Below, in pieces: positions 5,499 through 11,974 of a stretch of 15,671 nt of DNA. The translations under genes and the position numbers were made by a program. A model generated the notes under the pieces. That model was not told the origin of the DNA. It did not search any database and was given only the letters and a program-made list of their open reading frames with translations. This DNA is from JALZAA01 sp035316025 (lineage in GTDB: Bacteria; Actinomycetota; Acidimicrobiia; IMCC26256; JACDBD01): positions 1 to 15,671 of the forward strand of contig DATFXL010000018.1 in assembly GCA_035316025.1 (NCBI GenBank), in the 5' to 3' direction. The stretch's first letter is position 1; every line of letters begins with the position of its first letter.

Positions 5499-8099
5499 GT
5501 GCGTCTGTCCGACCTGCTCGAGTCGCATCCGTTCGCCGACGGCGAGGCGCTCCTGCACACGATCGACCGGTCGGTGACCGCAGGCGAGGCACGACACGCG
5601 GCGTCTACGACGGCGGCGCAGCTTCGGAAGGCTGGCATCAGGCCCGGTGAGCCGGTGGCGGTGCAGTTCCCGAACGCGCCCGAGATGGTCACGACCATGT
5701 TCGGCGTGTGGTCGGCCGACGCGGTGTTCGTCCCCGTCAACCACCGCGCGCCCGAAGTCGAGCTCGAGCGCGCCGTCGCCGCGGTCGAGGCCGTCGCGTT
5801 GCTCCGACCTGAGGGTCTGCAGTGGCTTGACGGCACCGGACAGTGCGATCCCGATGCCGCGTTCGTGCAGTGGACGTCGGGGACGACGGGCGAATCGAAG
5901 GCGATCCTGCACACGCACACGGCGTACCTCGAGCTCATCGACCGTGTCCTCGGCGGCCTGGTCGGTCGTCACCCGCAGCCCAACGCACGACCGACCCCGA
6001 ATCTGATCCCCGTCTCCCTTGCGCTCAACGCCGGCATCTACAACGTGCTGTTCGGTCTGCGGGCGGGCGCCTCGATCGTGATCATGGAACGATTCGAGAC
6101 GGGCGCCTTCGCCGAGCTCGTGCGGCGGCACGGCATCCGCTCGACCGTGCTGCCGCCCGCCGCGATCACGATGCTCGCGAGCGACGAACAGATCGACGAC
6201 CTCGCGCCGCTGCGCTACGTGCGCAGCATCACCGCGCCCCTGCCCCCGTCCGACGCCCAGCGGTTCGCGGACCGGTTCGGCGTCGTCGTGCTCAACGGGT
6301 ACGGGCAGGCGGAGATCGGCGAAGTGATCGGGTGGACGGCCGCCGACGCCCGCGCCCACCCCGAGAAGATCGGCGCCGCCGGGCGGCCGCATCCCGGCGT
6401 GCAGATCAAGCTCGTCGGCGACGACGACGAGCTCGCGGTGCGGCCGCCGCGGATGGCGTCCGGTGAGCTGGGTGGCGGCGACCTCGCGGATCGCCTCGAC
6501 GCCGAGGGGTACCTCCGAACCGGCGACCTCGCGCGGGTCGACGAGGACGGGTTCGTGTGGATCGAGGGGCGGGTGGGCGAGGTCGTCAACCGGGGCGGCA
6601 ACAAGGTGCTGCCGGGCGAGGTCGAGGAGGTCCTGCGGGCCGCGCCCGAGGTACGCGACGCCGCCGTCGTCGGCGCGCCGGATGCCCGTCTGGGCGAGGT
6701 TCCGGTCGCGTTCGTCGTCGGCGACGCGGACGGACGAGTGTTGGAGCACTGGTGCCGCGAGCGCCTCGTTCCGTACAAGGTGCCGGTGTCGTTCCGGCCG
6801 GTCGACGCCCTGCCGCGCAACGAGAGCGGCAAGGTCGCGCGCCGACAGCTGTTGGCGGTCGCGCCTGACACGTCCGCCGCCGACGTCGTCGAGGCGGTTC
6901 GGAGCTGGATCGACGACAACGTCCCCGTCGCGTGGCGGGACGCGGCGGAGCGCGGAAGCGCGGCTGCGATCCGCGAGGTCCGGTCGCGCGCCGAGTACGA
7001 GGACTGGTACCCGGTGTTCGCTCGCTCCGGCCTGGTGGCGCCCACCTGGCCGGTCGAGTACGGCGGGCTCGACCTCCCGCCTGAGGTGGCGCGCACCGTG
7101 GAGGCCGAGCTGCGGCCCTACAACCTCGGGCGGCTCAACCCGCTCGGGCTCAACCTCGCCGCGCCCGCCCTCTTCGCCCACGGCACCGAGGAGCAACGGC
7201 GCCGGTTCCTGCCGCCCATCGTCCGCAACGCCGAGCGCTGGTGCCAGCTCTTCAGCGAGCCCGGCGCCGGTTCCGACCTCGCCTCCCTCGCGACCACCGC
7301 CGTGCGCGACGGCGACTCGTGGCTGATGACGGGTCAGAAGGTCTGGACCACCTGGGCGCACCGGTCCGACTTCGCCGTCCTGCTCGCCCGCACCGACCCC
7401 GACGCGCCGAAGCGCAAGGGCATCACGTACTTCCTCCTCGACCTGCACCAGCCCGGCGTCGACATGCGGCCGTTGCGCCACATGGGCGGGGAGATCGACT
7501 TCAACGAGGTGTTCCTCGACCGCGCCCGCGTGCCCGACACGCAGCGCGTGGGCGACGTCGGAGACGGGTGGCGAGTGGCGGGGGCGACGCTCTCGGGCGA
7601 GCGTCAGATGGTCGCCGGCGAGGGCTCCGGCGGCGTCGATCGCATCGGCGGGTTGGCCACCGCCCACGTCCTCGACCTGGCCCGCCGACGAGGCGCCGCC
7701 GGCGATCCGGTTGCCAGGCAGGAGCTCATGCGCGGCTACAGCGAGGAGCGCATCCGGGCCTGGACCAACGATCGTGTCCGAGCCCGCCTCCGCGCCGGTC
7801 GTCCGCCGGGGCCCGAGAGCTCGATCGGCAAGGTGCACCAAGGCGAGCTGAACCAGCGGATCCAAGCGCTGGCGGTCGGACTGCTCGGCATGGACGCGGT
7901 GGCGTGGACGAGCGACGCCGCCGACTACGCGTCGTCACTCCCGTTCGAGCTGCGCGGCATGCTCCGCAGCCGGGCGAACACCATCGAAGGCGGCACCACC
8001 GAGGTCAACAAGAACGTGCTCGGCGAGCGGGTGCTCGGGCTCCCACGCGAGCCAGATCCGTGGCAGGGGCGGTCCTGGCGCGACGTGCCGCGCAGCTGA
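5499..8099 (+). CDS. Acyl-CoA synthetase fused to acyl-CoA dehydrogenase
   Basis: An 866-residue single frame with two enzymes. The synthetase part (about 1-450) shows the ATP-binding loop WTSGTTGESK at 125-134, YGQAE at 268-272, YLRTGDLA at 338-345, the hinge-like GRVGEVVNRGG from 357, and Lys445 in NESGKVARRQ, the usual adenylation lysine. It is shorter than typical ligases (500-550), mainly because the stretch before the ATP loop is compressed. The dehydrogenase part (about 460-866) shows VAPTWPVEYGGL, FSEPGAGSDLASL at 585-597, GQKVWTTWAHRSD, and IEGGTTEVNKNVLGERVLG near the end, with Glu830 at about the place of the usual catalytic base. It should activate an acid to acyl-CoA and then desaturate it with FAD. 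GTG at 5499 has no ribosome site, so a leaderless start is likely. The stop overlaps the next ATG (TGATG). Confidence 0.88.
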   Translation: MRLSDLLESHPFADGEALLHTIDRSVTAGEARHAASTTAAQLRKAGIRPGEPVAVQFPNAPEMVTTMFGVWSADAVFVPVNHRAPEVELERAVAAVEAVALLRPEGLQWLDGTGQCDPDAAFVQWTSGTTGESKAILHTHTAYLELIDRVLGGLVGRHPQPNARPTPNLIPVSLALNAGIYNVLFGLRAGASIVIMERFETGAFAELVRRHGIRSTVLPPAAITMLASDEQIDDLAPLRYVRSITAPLPPSDAQRFADRFGVVVLNGYGQAEIGEVIGWTAADARAHPEKIGAAGRPHPGVQIKLVGDDDELAVRPPRMASGELGGGDLADRLDAEGYLRTGDLARVDEDGFVWIEGRVGEVVNRGGNKVLPGEVEEVLRAAPEVRDAAVVGAPDARLGEVPVAFVVGDADGRVLEHWCRERLVPYKVPVSFRPVDALPRNESGKVARRQLLAVAPDTSAADVVEAVRSWIDDNVPVAWRDAAERGSAAAIREVRSRAEYEDWYPVFARSGLVAPTWPVEYGGLDLPPEVARTVEAELRPYNLGRLNPLGLNLAAPALFAHGTEEQRRRFLPPIVRNAERWCQLFSEPGAGSDLASLATTAVRDGDSWLMTGQKVWTTWAHRSDFAVLLARTDPDAPKRKGITYFLLDLHQPGVDMRPLRHMGGEIDFNEVFLDRARVPDTQRVGDVGDGWRVAGATLSGERQMVAGEGSGGVDRIGGLATAHVLDLARRRGAAGDPVARQELMRGYSEERIRAWTNDRVRARLRAGRPPGPESSIGKVHQGELNQRIQALAVGLLGMDAVAWTSDAADYASSLPFELRGMLRSRANTIEGGTTEVNKNVLGERVLGLPREPDPWQGRSWRDVPRS

Positions 8100-8923
8100 T
8101 GACCTACGAGACCCTCGTCGTCGAGCGGCGCGGCCCGGTCGGTTGGCTGATCTTCGACCGGCCCGACGCCGGCAACGCCATGGACGCCGCCATGTTCCGC
8201 GAGCTCGAGACGGCGTGGCGCGAACTCGACCGCGATTCCTCGGTGCGCGTGATCGTCAACACGGGTAACGGACCCGCGTTCCAGACTGGTGTCGACGTAG
8301 TGCAGGTCAGCCGAGACAGGGACGCGCTCCGCGAGCAGTCGCGCCGCACGCGGGACGCCGCGCTCCGCCTCACGGCGTGGCACAACCAGGTGTGGAAGCC
8401 CGTGATCGCGGCCGTCAACGGCGTGTGCGCCGGCGGCGGCCTGCACTTCGTGACGGACGCCGACGTCGTGATCGCGTCGTCGGACGCGACGTTCGTCGAT
8501 CCGCACGTCTCCCTCGGGCAGGTGAGCGCGTACGAGACGATCGGCCTCGTCCGGAAGTCTCCTATGGAACCCGTCGTGCGCATGGCCCTCGTCGGCGTGC
8601 ACGAGCGCGTCGATGCTCGGCGCGCCCGTCAGCTCGGCATCCTCTCGCAGGTCGTCGACCCGCCCACGCGCCTGCGCGACGACGCCCAGGCCCTCGCTGA
8701 GAACATCGCGCGCAACTCGCCGGCGGCGATGCGGATCACCAAGCAGGCATTGTGGGGCGCGCTCGAGCTCGGGCTGTCCGATGCCTACCGACTCGGCGGC
8801 CGCGCGCTCGTCTCGATGTGGGGTCATGCCGATCAGGAGGAAGGGCCCCGGGCGTTCGCGGAGAAGCGGGAGCCGGTGTGGCAGCCGCTTGTGCCCGATG
8901 GGGATCTGAAGTCGCGGCGATGA
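8099..8923 (+). CDS. Divergent enoyl-CoA hydratase/isomerase family protein, copy 1
   Basis: A 274-residue crotonase fold: RRGPVGWLIFDRPDAGNAMD, first oxyanion segment AFQTGVDV, second segment NGVCAGGGLHF, and a C-terminal helix region ending in GPRAFAEKREPVWQPL. By eye alignment both classical catalytic glutamates are missing: the first position is His136 (DPHVSLGQ) and the second is Arg161 (VVRMALVG). It keeps a Glu in SAYETIGL that could act instead, which is speculation. Ordinary hydration by the textbook mechanism is therefore unlikely. Isomerase, thioesterase-like or C-C cleaving roles are open. The ATG shares a base with the stop of the synthetase-dehydrogenase gene (TGATG). The gene's own TGA overlaps the following paralogue (ATGA), so all three are translated together. 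Confidence 0.88.
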   Translation: MTYETLVVERRGPVGWLIFDRPDAGNAMDAAMFRELETAWRELDRDSSVRVIVNTGNGPAFQTGVDVVQVSRDRDALREQSRRTRDAALRLTAWHNQVWKPVIAAVNGVCAGGGLHFVTDADVVIASSDATFVDPHVSLGQVSAYETIGLVRKSPMEPVVRMALVGVHERVDARRARQLGILSQVVDPPTRLRDDAQALAENIARNSPAAMRITKQALWGALELGLSDAYRLGGRALVSMWGHADQEEGPRAFAEKREPVWQPLVPDGDLKSRR

Positions 8924-9732
8924 CTTACTCCGAGTTCCAGTGCCTCAAGGTCGAGCGACGGGGCCCGGTCGGGTGGTTGATCAACGACCGTCCCGACCAG
9001 CTCAACGCCATGTCGGCGCACATGCGGGACGAGTTCGCCGTCGCCTGGACCGAGCTCGACCGTGATCCCGACGTGCGCGTGATCGTGCACACCGGCGAGG
9101 GCCGGGCGTTCCAGACCGGTGTGGACGTCGCCGAGATCGCCGGCGACGGCGTCGGCATGGAGCGGTACCGCCGCTCGGTCGAGGAGTTCGACCTCCACTT
9201 CACGGCGTGGCACCAGCAGGTGTGGAAGCCGGTGATCACCGCGGTCAACGGGGTGTGCGCCGGTGGCGGGTTCCATTGGATCGCTGACGCCGACATCGTC
9301 ATCGCGGCGTCGGATGCGCAATTCTTCGATCCTCACGTCTCGATCGGACAGGTCGTCGCCCTCGAGGCCATCGGCCTCATCCGGAAGATGCCGGTCGAAG
9401 CCGTCATGCGCATGGCGTTCGTCGGTCGCCACGAGCGTCTCTCCGCCGAACGGGCGTACGAGCTCGGCATGATCAGCCAGATCGTCGACCCACCCGAGCG
9501 CCTCCGGGAGGAGGCGCAGGCGCTGGCGGAGAAAGTGGCACGCAACTCGCCGGCGGCGATGCGCGCGACCAAGCGCGCCTTGTGGGGTGCGCTCGAACTC
9601 GGGCTCACCGACGCCTGTCGCAAAGGCGCGGGGGAGCTGGTGTCGATGTGGGGTCATCCCGACCAGGAGGAGGGGCCCCGGGCGTTCGCCGAGAAGCGGG
9701 AACCGGCGTGGCAGGACCTCACTGAACCCTGA
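8920..9732 (+). CDS. Divergent enoyl-CoA hydratase/isomerase family protein, copy 2
   Basis: A 270-residue close paralogue of the gene just before it, sharing VERRGPVGWLI near the start, AFQTGVDV, AVNGVCAGGG, DPHVS, LWGALELGL and the ending GPRAFAEKREPAWQ. The same substitutions occur at the two catalytic glutamate positions: His139 in FFDPHVSIGQ and Arg164 in VMRMAFVG. The conserved Glu in ALEAIGL also matches. The pair therefore arose by tandem duplication and both copies are kept intact, which argues for different substrates or a mixed oligomer. The ATG overlaps the upstream TGA by four bases. The loop after the first oxyanion segment is the most divergent part (EIAGDGVGMERYRRS against VQVSRDRDALREQSR) and may set substrate choice. 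It is probably the last gene of the tightly coupled operon. Confidence 0.88.
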   Translation: MTYSEFQCLKVERRGPVGWLINDRPDQLNAMSAHMRDEFAVAWTELDRDPDVRVIVHTGEGRAFQTGVDVAEIAGDGVGMERYRRSVEEFDLHFTAWHQQVWKPVITAVNGVCAGGGFHWIADADIVIAASDAQFFDPHVSIGQVVALEAIGLIRKMPVEAVMRMAFVGRHERLSAERAYELGMISQIVDPPERLREEAQALAEKVARNSPAAMRATKRALWGALELGLTDACRKGAGELVSMWGHPDQEEGPRAFAEKREPAWQDLTEP

Positions 9733-9777
9733 TGTTCGCGGTCAGCTCCTCTGACCAAGTTGCCTTGGGATAGCGGC

Positions 9778-10635
9778 ATGGGCGTTGCCGCCGTCGACCA
9801 GGAGCGACAAACCCGTTTCGGGCTGGTCACCGGGCTCACGTTCGTCGCCGCCCTCGTCGTGGCGCTCGCGGTTCGGGGCAACGCTGTCGTCGGCATCGCG
9901 GCGCTGTTCCTGCTGTTCGTCCCGCTCGAGAAGCTCTTCGCGTTGCGACCCCAGCGCGTGTTCCGGCGCGGATTCCTCACCGACCTCACGCACCTTCTCG
10001 TCAACAACCTGTTCGCGACCGCGTTGGGCGTCGCGCTCGTCGTCGCGGCGCTCGCCCCAGTGTTCTGGATCCGGAACATGAACCTCGTCGGCGCGCTCCC
10101 CGCAACCGCGGCCATCCCATTCGCCGTCGCGCTCGTCGTCGTCGGGAACTACTGGGGGCACCGGCTGACGCACACGGTGCCGTTCCTCTGGCGCTGCCAC
10201 GCCGTGCACCACAGCATCGAGCTGATGGACTGGGTTGCCGCCGGGCGCCTGCATCCCGTCGACCAGGCGTTCACACAGGCGTTCACCGTGATGCCGCTGG
10301 TGATCCTGGGATTCAGCGGCGGCACGTTCGCTGGGGTGGCCGTGTTCGTGACGCTCCTGGCGATCTTCCAGCACGCCAACGTTCGCCTCCGGTTCCCCGG
10401 ACTGCGCTGGGTGATCAACACCCCGGAGTGGCACCACTGGCATCACGCCGTCGATCCCGAGGCGAGGGACAAGAACTTCGGCCTCCCGGTCGTCGACCGG
10501 GTCTTCGGCACGGCGTACATGCCCAAGGACCGGCGCCCGAGCGGGTTCGGCATCCCGGACCCGGTCCCGCCGGTCGGATACCTCCGGCACCTCGCCTTTC
10601 CCTTCACCGCCGCCGCCCGCGCCCGCAGGGCCTAG
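9778..10635 (+). CDS. Fatty acid hydroxylase / sterol desaturase family membrane protein
   Basis: A 285-residue membrane protein of the di-iron fatty acid hydroxylase superfamily. The eight-histidine signature is clear: HRLTH (H128, H132), HAVHH (H141, H144, H145), H199 in FQHANV, and WHHWHH (H219, H220, H222, H223). Several hydrophobic segments precede the first box (about 16-32, 36-52, 72-95, 108-125). Family members use O2 to hydroxylate or desaturate lipids, sterols or carotenoids at the membrane; the substrate here is unknown. ATG at 9778 is chosen because the earlier in-frame TTG at 9760 has no ribosome site. The site before 9778 is also weak (TTGGGA). The start lies 46 bases after the crotonase operon on the same strand, so read-through is possible and it may act on a product or precursor of that pathway. 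Confidence 0.88.
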   Translation: MGVAAVDQERQTRFGLVTGLTFVAALVVALAVRGNAVVGIAALFLLFVPLEKLFALRPQRVFRRGFLTDLTHLLVNNLFATALGVALVVAALAPVFWIRNMNLVGALPATAAIPFAVALVVVGNYWGHRLTHTVPFLWRCHAVHHSIELMDWVAAGRLHPVDQAFTQAFTVMPLVILGFSGGTFAGVAVFVTLLAIFQHANVRLRFPGLRWVINTPEWHHWHHAVDPEARDKNFGLPVVDRVFGTAYMPKDRRPSGFGIPDPVPPVGYLRHLAFPFTAAARARRA

Positions 10636-10679
10636 CTGCGGCCCGCGCCGACTCGCTCGCGCCTGCAAAGCTGTCCGCC

Positions 10680-11213
10680 GTGTCGGACTCCCGAAAGGCG
10701 CTCCTCAACGCGGCGCTCGCCCTGGCGACCCTGCTGCTGACGAGCGTGCTCTGGCGTCACCCGGTCGCGCTCACGGCGCTGCTGATCGCCACCGGCCTCG
10801 CTATCTACGCGCTGCGGCCCAGTCGCACGAGCGCGTGGGTGTACGTGATGGGGTTCGTGTTCGGCCCGCTAGCCGAAGGCGTGTCCATCCACACGGGCGC
10901 ATGGGAGTACGCGTCCCCGACCTTCCTGGGCATCCCAGTGTGGCTGCCGTTCGTGTGGGGGATCGCCGCGCTGTTCATCCAGAACACGGCCGATCTCGGG
11001 AAGGCCATCTTCGCGAGGGAGGACTCAGGAACTCGTCGCCCCCGGTCGCAGCCCCCGTCCCCAGATGTCGTTGCACCGCTTGCACACGTCGTCCGGGATG
11101 ACGCCTCCGCGCATGAGCAGGCCGAAAACCGTACAGCCCACGCAGAACGCGAACACCGACTCGAGCGTCGCCGCCACGACGATGCCGCTCAACAGCGCAT
11201 AGGCGGCGGCTGA
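10680..11213 (+). CDS. Small multi-pass membrane protein, function unknown
   Basis: A 177-residue reading frame from GTG at 10680, 44 bases after the hydroxylase-family gene. Residues 5-47 form two hydrophobic segments, and residues 52-100 form a conserved-looking block (FGPLAEGVSIHTGAWEYASP, then FLGIPVWLPFVWGIAALFI) that I associate with small uncharacterised membrane proteins. After residue 115 the protein turns into low-complexity, Arg/Ala/His-rich sequence lying antisense to the convergent DUF4395 gene. A natural end near residue 115 would fit the family look, but no stop occurs until 11213. Either the tail is real, or a stop has been lost. The membrane core is well supported; the C-terminal boundary is doubtful. 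No ribosome site stands out before the GTG. Confidence 0.6.
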   Translation: MSDSRKALLNAALALATLLLTSVLWRHPVALTALLIATGLAIYALRPSRTSAWVYVMGFVFGPLAEGVSIHTGAWEYASPTFLGIPVWLPFVWGIAALFIQNTADLGKAIFAREDSGTRRPRSQPPSPDVVAPLAHVVRDDASAHEQAENRTAHAEREHRLERRRHDDAAQQRIGGG

Positions 11214-11537
11214 GCTCCGGAACCCGAACCACGCGATCGCCGCCGTCACGGCGAAGATCGCGCCGATGCCCTGCGCGAGCCGCTTCGGTGGCCCGGGCAC
11301 GGCCTTGGCCGGCAAGGGCAACCGCGGTGTGACGACCCTGGTCACGAACTGACCCAGCGGGCTCAACGTCGGGCCCGCCAGCACGCGGGCGACGAACCCG
11401 TAGGCGAGCGGGGCGAGCAGCCAGAGCTGACCGAAGACGATCGCGGCGAGAGCCATGGCGAGGACCCCACCGGCGACGAGACGCGCGGAGAGCTCGTTCA
11501 CCGGGTTCGGGAACGAGAACAGCCCGCGCCCGATCAT
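11025..11537 (-). CDS. DUF4395 family membrane protein
   Basis: A 170-residue membrane protein with the DUF4395 layout: an N-terminal FSFPNPVNELSARLVAG, hydrophobic segments at about 18-52, 90-106 and 110-140, and CVGC at 132-135 at the end of the last membrane helix. A second pair, C152-x2-C155 (DVCKRC), follows. The CxxC in this position suggests a thiol-redox or metal-binding role. Family members are often found near thioredoxin-like or rhodanese genes, which are not seen here. The ATG at 11537 has GGAGG only two bases away, which is unusually close, but the FPNPVNE start is typical for the family. A 6-bp hairpin lies upstream, between it and the SHOCT gene on the same strand. Its last 189 bases overlap the convergent membrane protein frame. 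Confidence 0.85.
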   Translation of the reverse strand: MIGRGLFSFPNPVNELSARLVAGGVLAMALAAIVFGQLWLLAPLAYGFVARVLAGPTLSPLGQFVTRVVTPRLPLPAKAVPGPPKRLAQGIGAIFAVTAAIAWFGFRSSAAAYALLSGIVVAATLESVFAFCVGCTVFGLLMRGGVIPDDVCKRCNDIWGRGLRPGATSS

Positions 11538-11554
11538 GACCTCCAGTGTAAAGG

Positions 11555-11569
11555 CGACCCGAAGGGTCG
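11555..11569 (-). terminator. Short hairpin between the SHOCT and DUF4395 genes
   Basis: CGACCC and GGGTCG form a perfect 6-bp stem around a three-base loop, lying 11 bases downstream of the SHOCT gene stop. On the minus strand it is followed by CGCCTTTACA, a weak T-run only. It may act as a weak terminator or an mRNA-stabilising hairpin, partly separating the two genes. Confidence 0.35.
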
Positions 11570-11580
11570 GGTTTCGGTTC

Positions 11581-11793
11581 CTACCCTCCGCCCTTCAGGA
11601 CGCGCAGGCGTTCCCGATACTCGTCTTCGCTGATCTCGCCCCGGGCGTAGCGCTCGCCGAGCACCGCTTCGCCCGACGCCCTCGGACCGCCCCAGAAGCG
11701 TCGCCGCCGCCAGAAGAAGAATGCGAGGACACTCCACAAGAGCACGATCCACAGGAGCCCGAACCCGGGCCACCATCCGGCATCCGCCAACAT
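11581..11793 (-). CDS. Small SHOCT-domain membrane protein
   Basis: A 70-residue protein with one transmembrane helix (about 9-28, FGLLWIVLLWSVLAFFFW), a basic RRRR stop-transfer patch, and a C-terminal SHOCT-type motif: LGERYARGEISEDEYRERLRVL at about 45-66. SHOCT is a short two-helix motif of unknown function, probably for oligomerisation, common at the end of small bacterial membrane proteins. The ATG at 11793 is preceded by AGGAAG eight bases upstream. The frame is open further upstream but without membrane or family character. The gene is divergent from the amine oxidase, with 181 bases between starts, and may be co-transcribed with the DUF4395 gene downstream. Confidence 0.85.
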   Translation of the reverse strand: MLADAGWWPGFGLLWIVLLWSVLAFFFWRRRRFWGGPRASGEAVLGERYARGEISEDEYRERLRVLKGGG

Positions 11794-11906
11794 CGTCGCT
11801 ACTTCCTGCTCGACCTTCTTCACGATCGTGGCGGACGTGGAGTTCGATTGCGTCGGGCGAGGAGCGGTTTTTCCGCGTACGACGACGGGCGCACGGGCTG
11901 GCACTC

Positions 11907-11924
11907 CTACGTACGGCGTCGTAG
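11907..11924. promoter_or_regulatory. Inverted repeat in the SHOCT / amine oxidase intergenic region
   Basis: CTACG and CGTAG pair across an eight-base spacer in the 181-base divergent gap. An imperfect palindrome, TGTACTGGACA, follows at 11938-11948, 26 bases before the amine oxidase ATG. Both are short and could be chance, but they are the only symmetric sites seen in this promoter region. Confidence 0.25.
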
Positions 11925-11974
11925 CCGCCGCGCGGTGTGTACTGGACAGTGATCGAAACCGAGAAGGAGGACGG

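Noticed and set aside
4788..7865. A 1025-codon open frame on the minus strand
   Set aside because: It is antisense to the synthetase-dehydrogenase fusion, has no domain character, and is rich in Arg, His, Asp and Val as expected of a mirror frame of high-GC coding DNA.
11938..11948. TGTACTGGACA as a regulator operator
   Set aside because: The palindrome has a central mismatch and is too short to call alone; it is mentioned only with the nearby inverted repeat.
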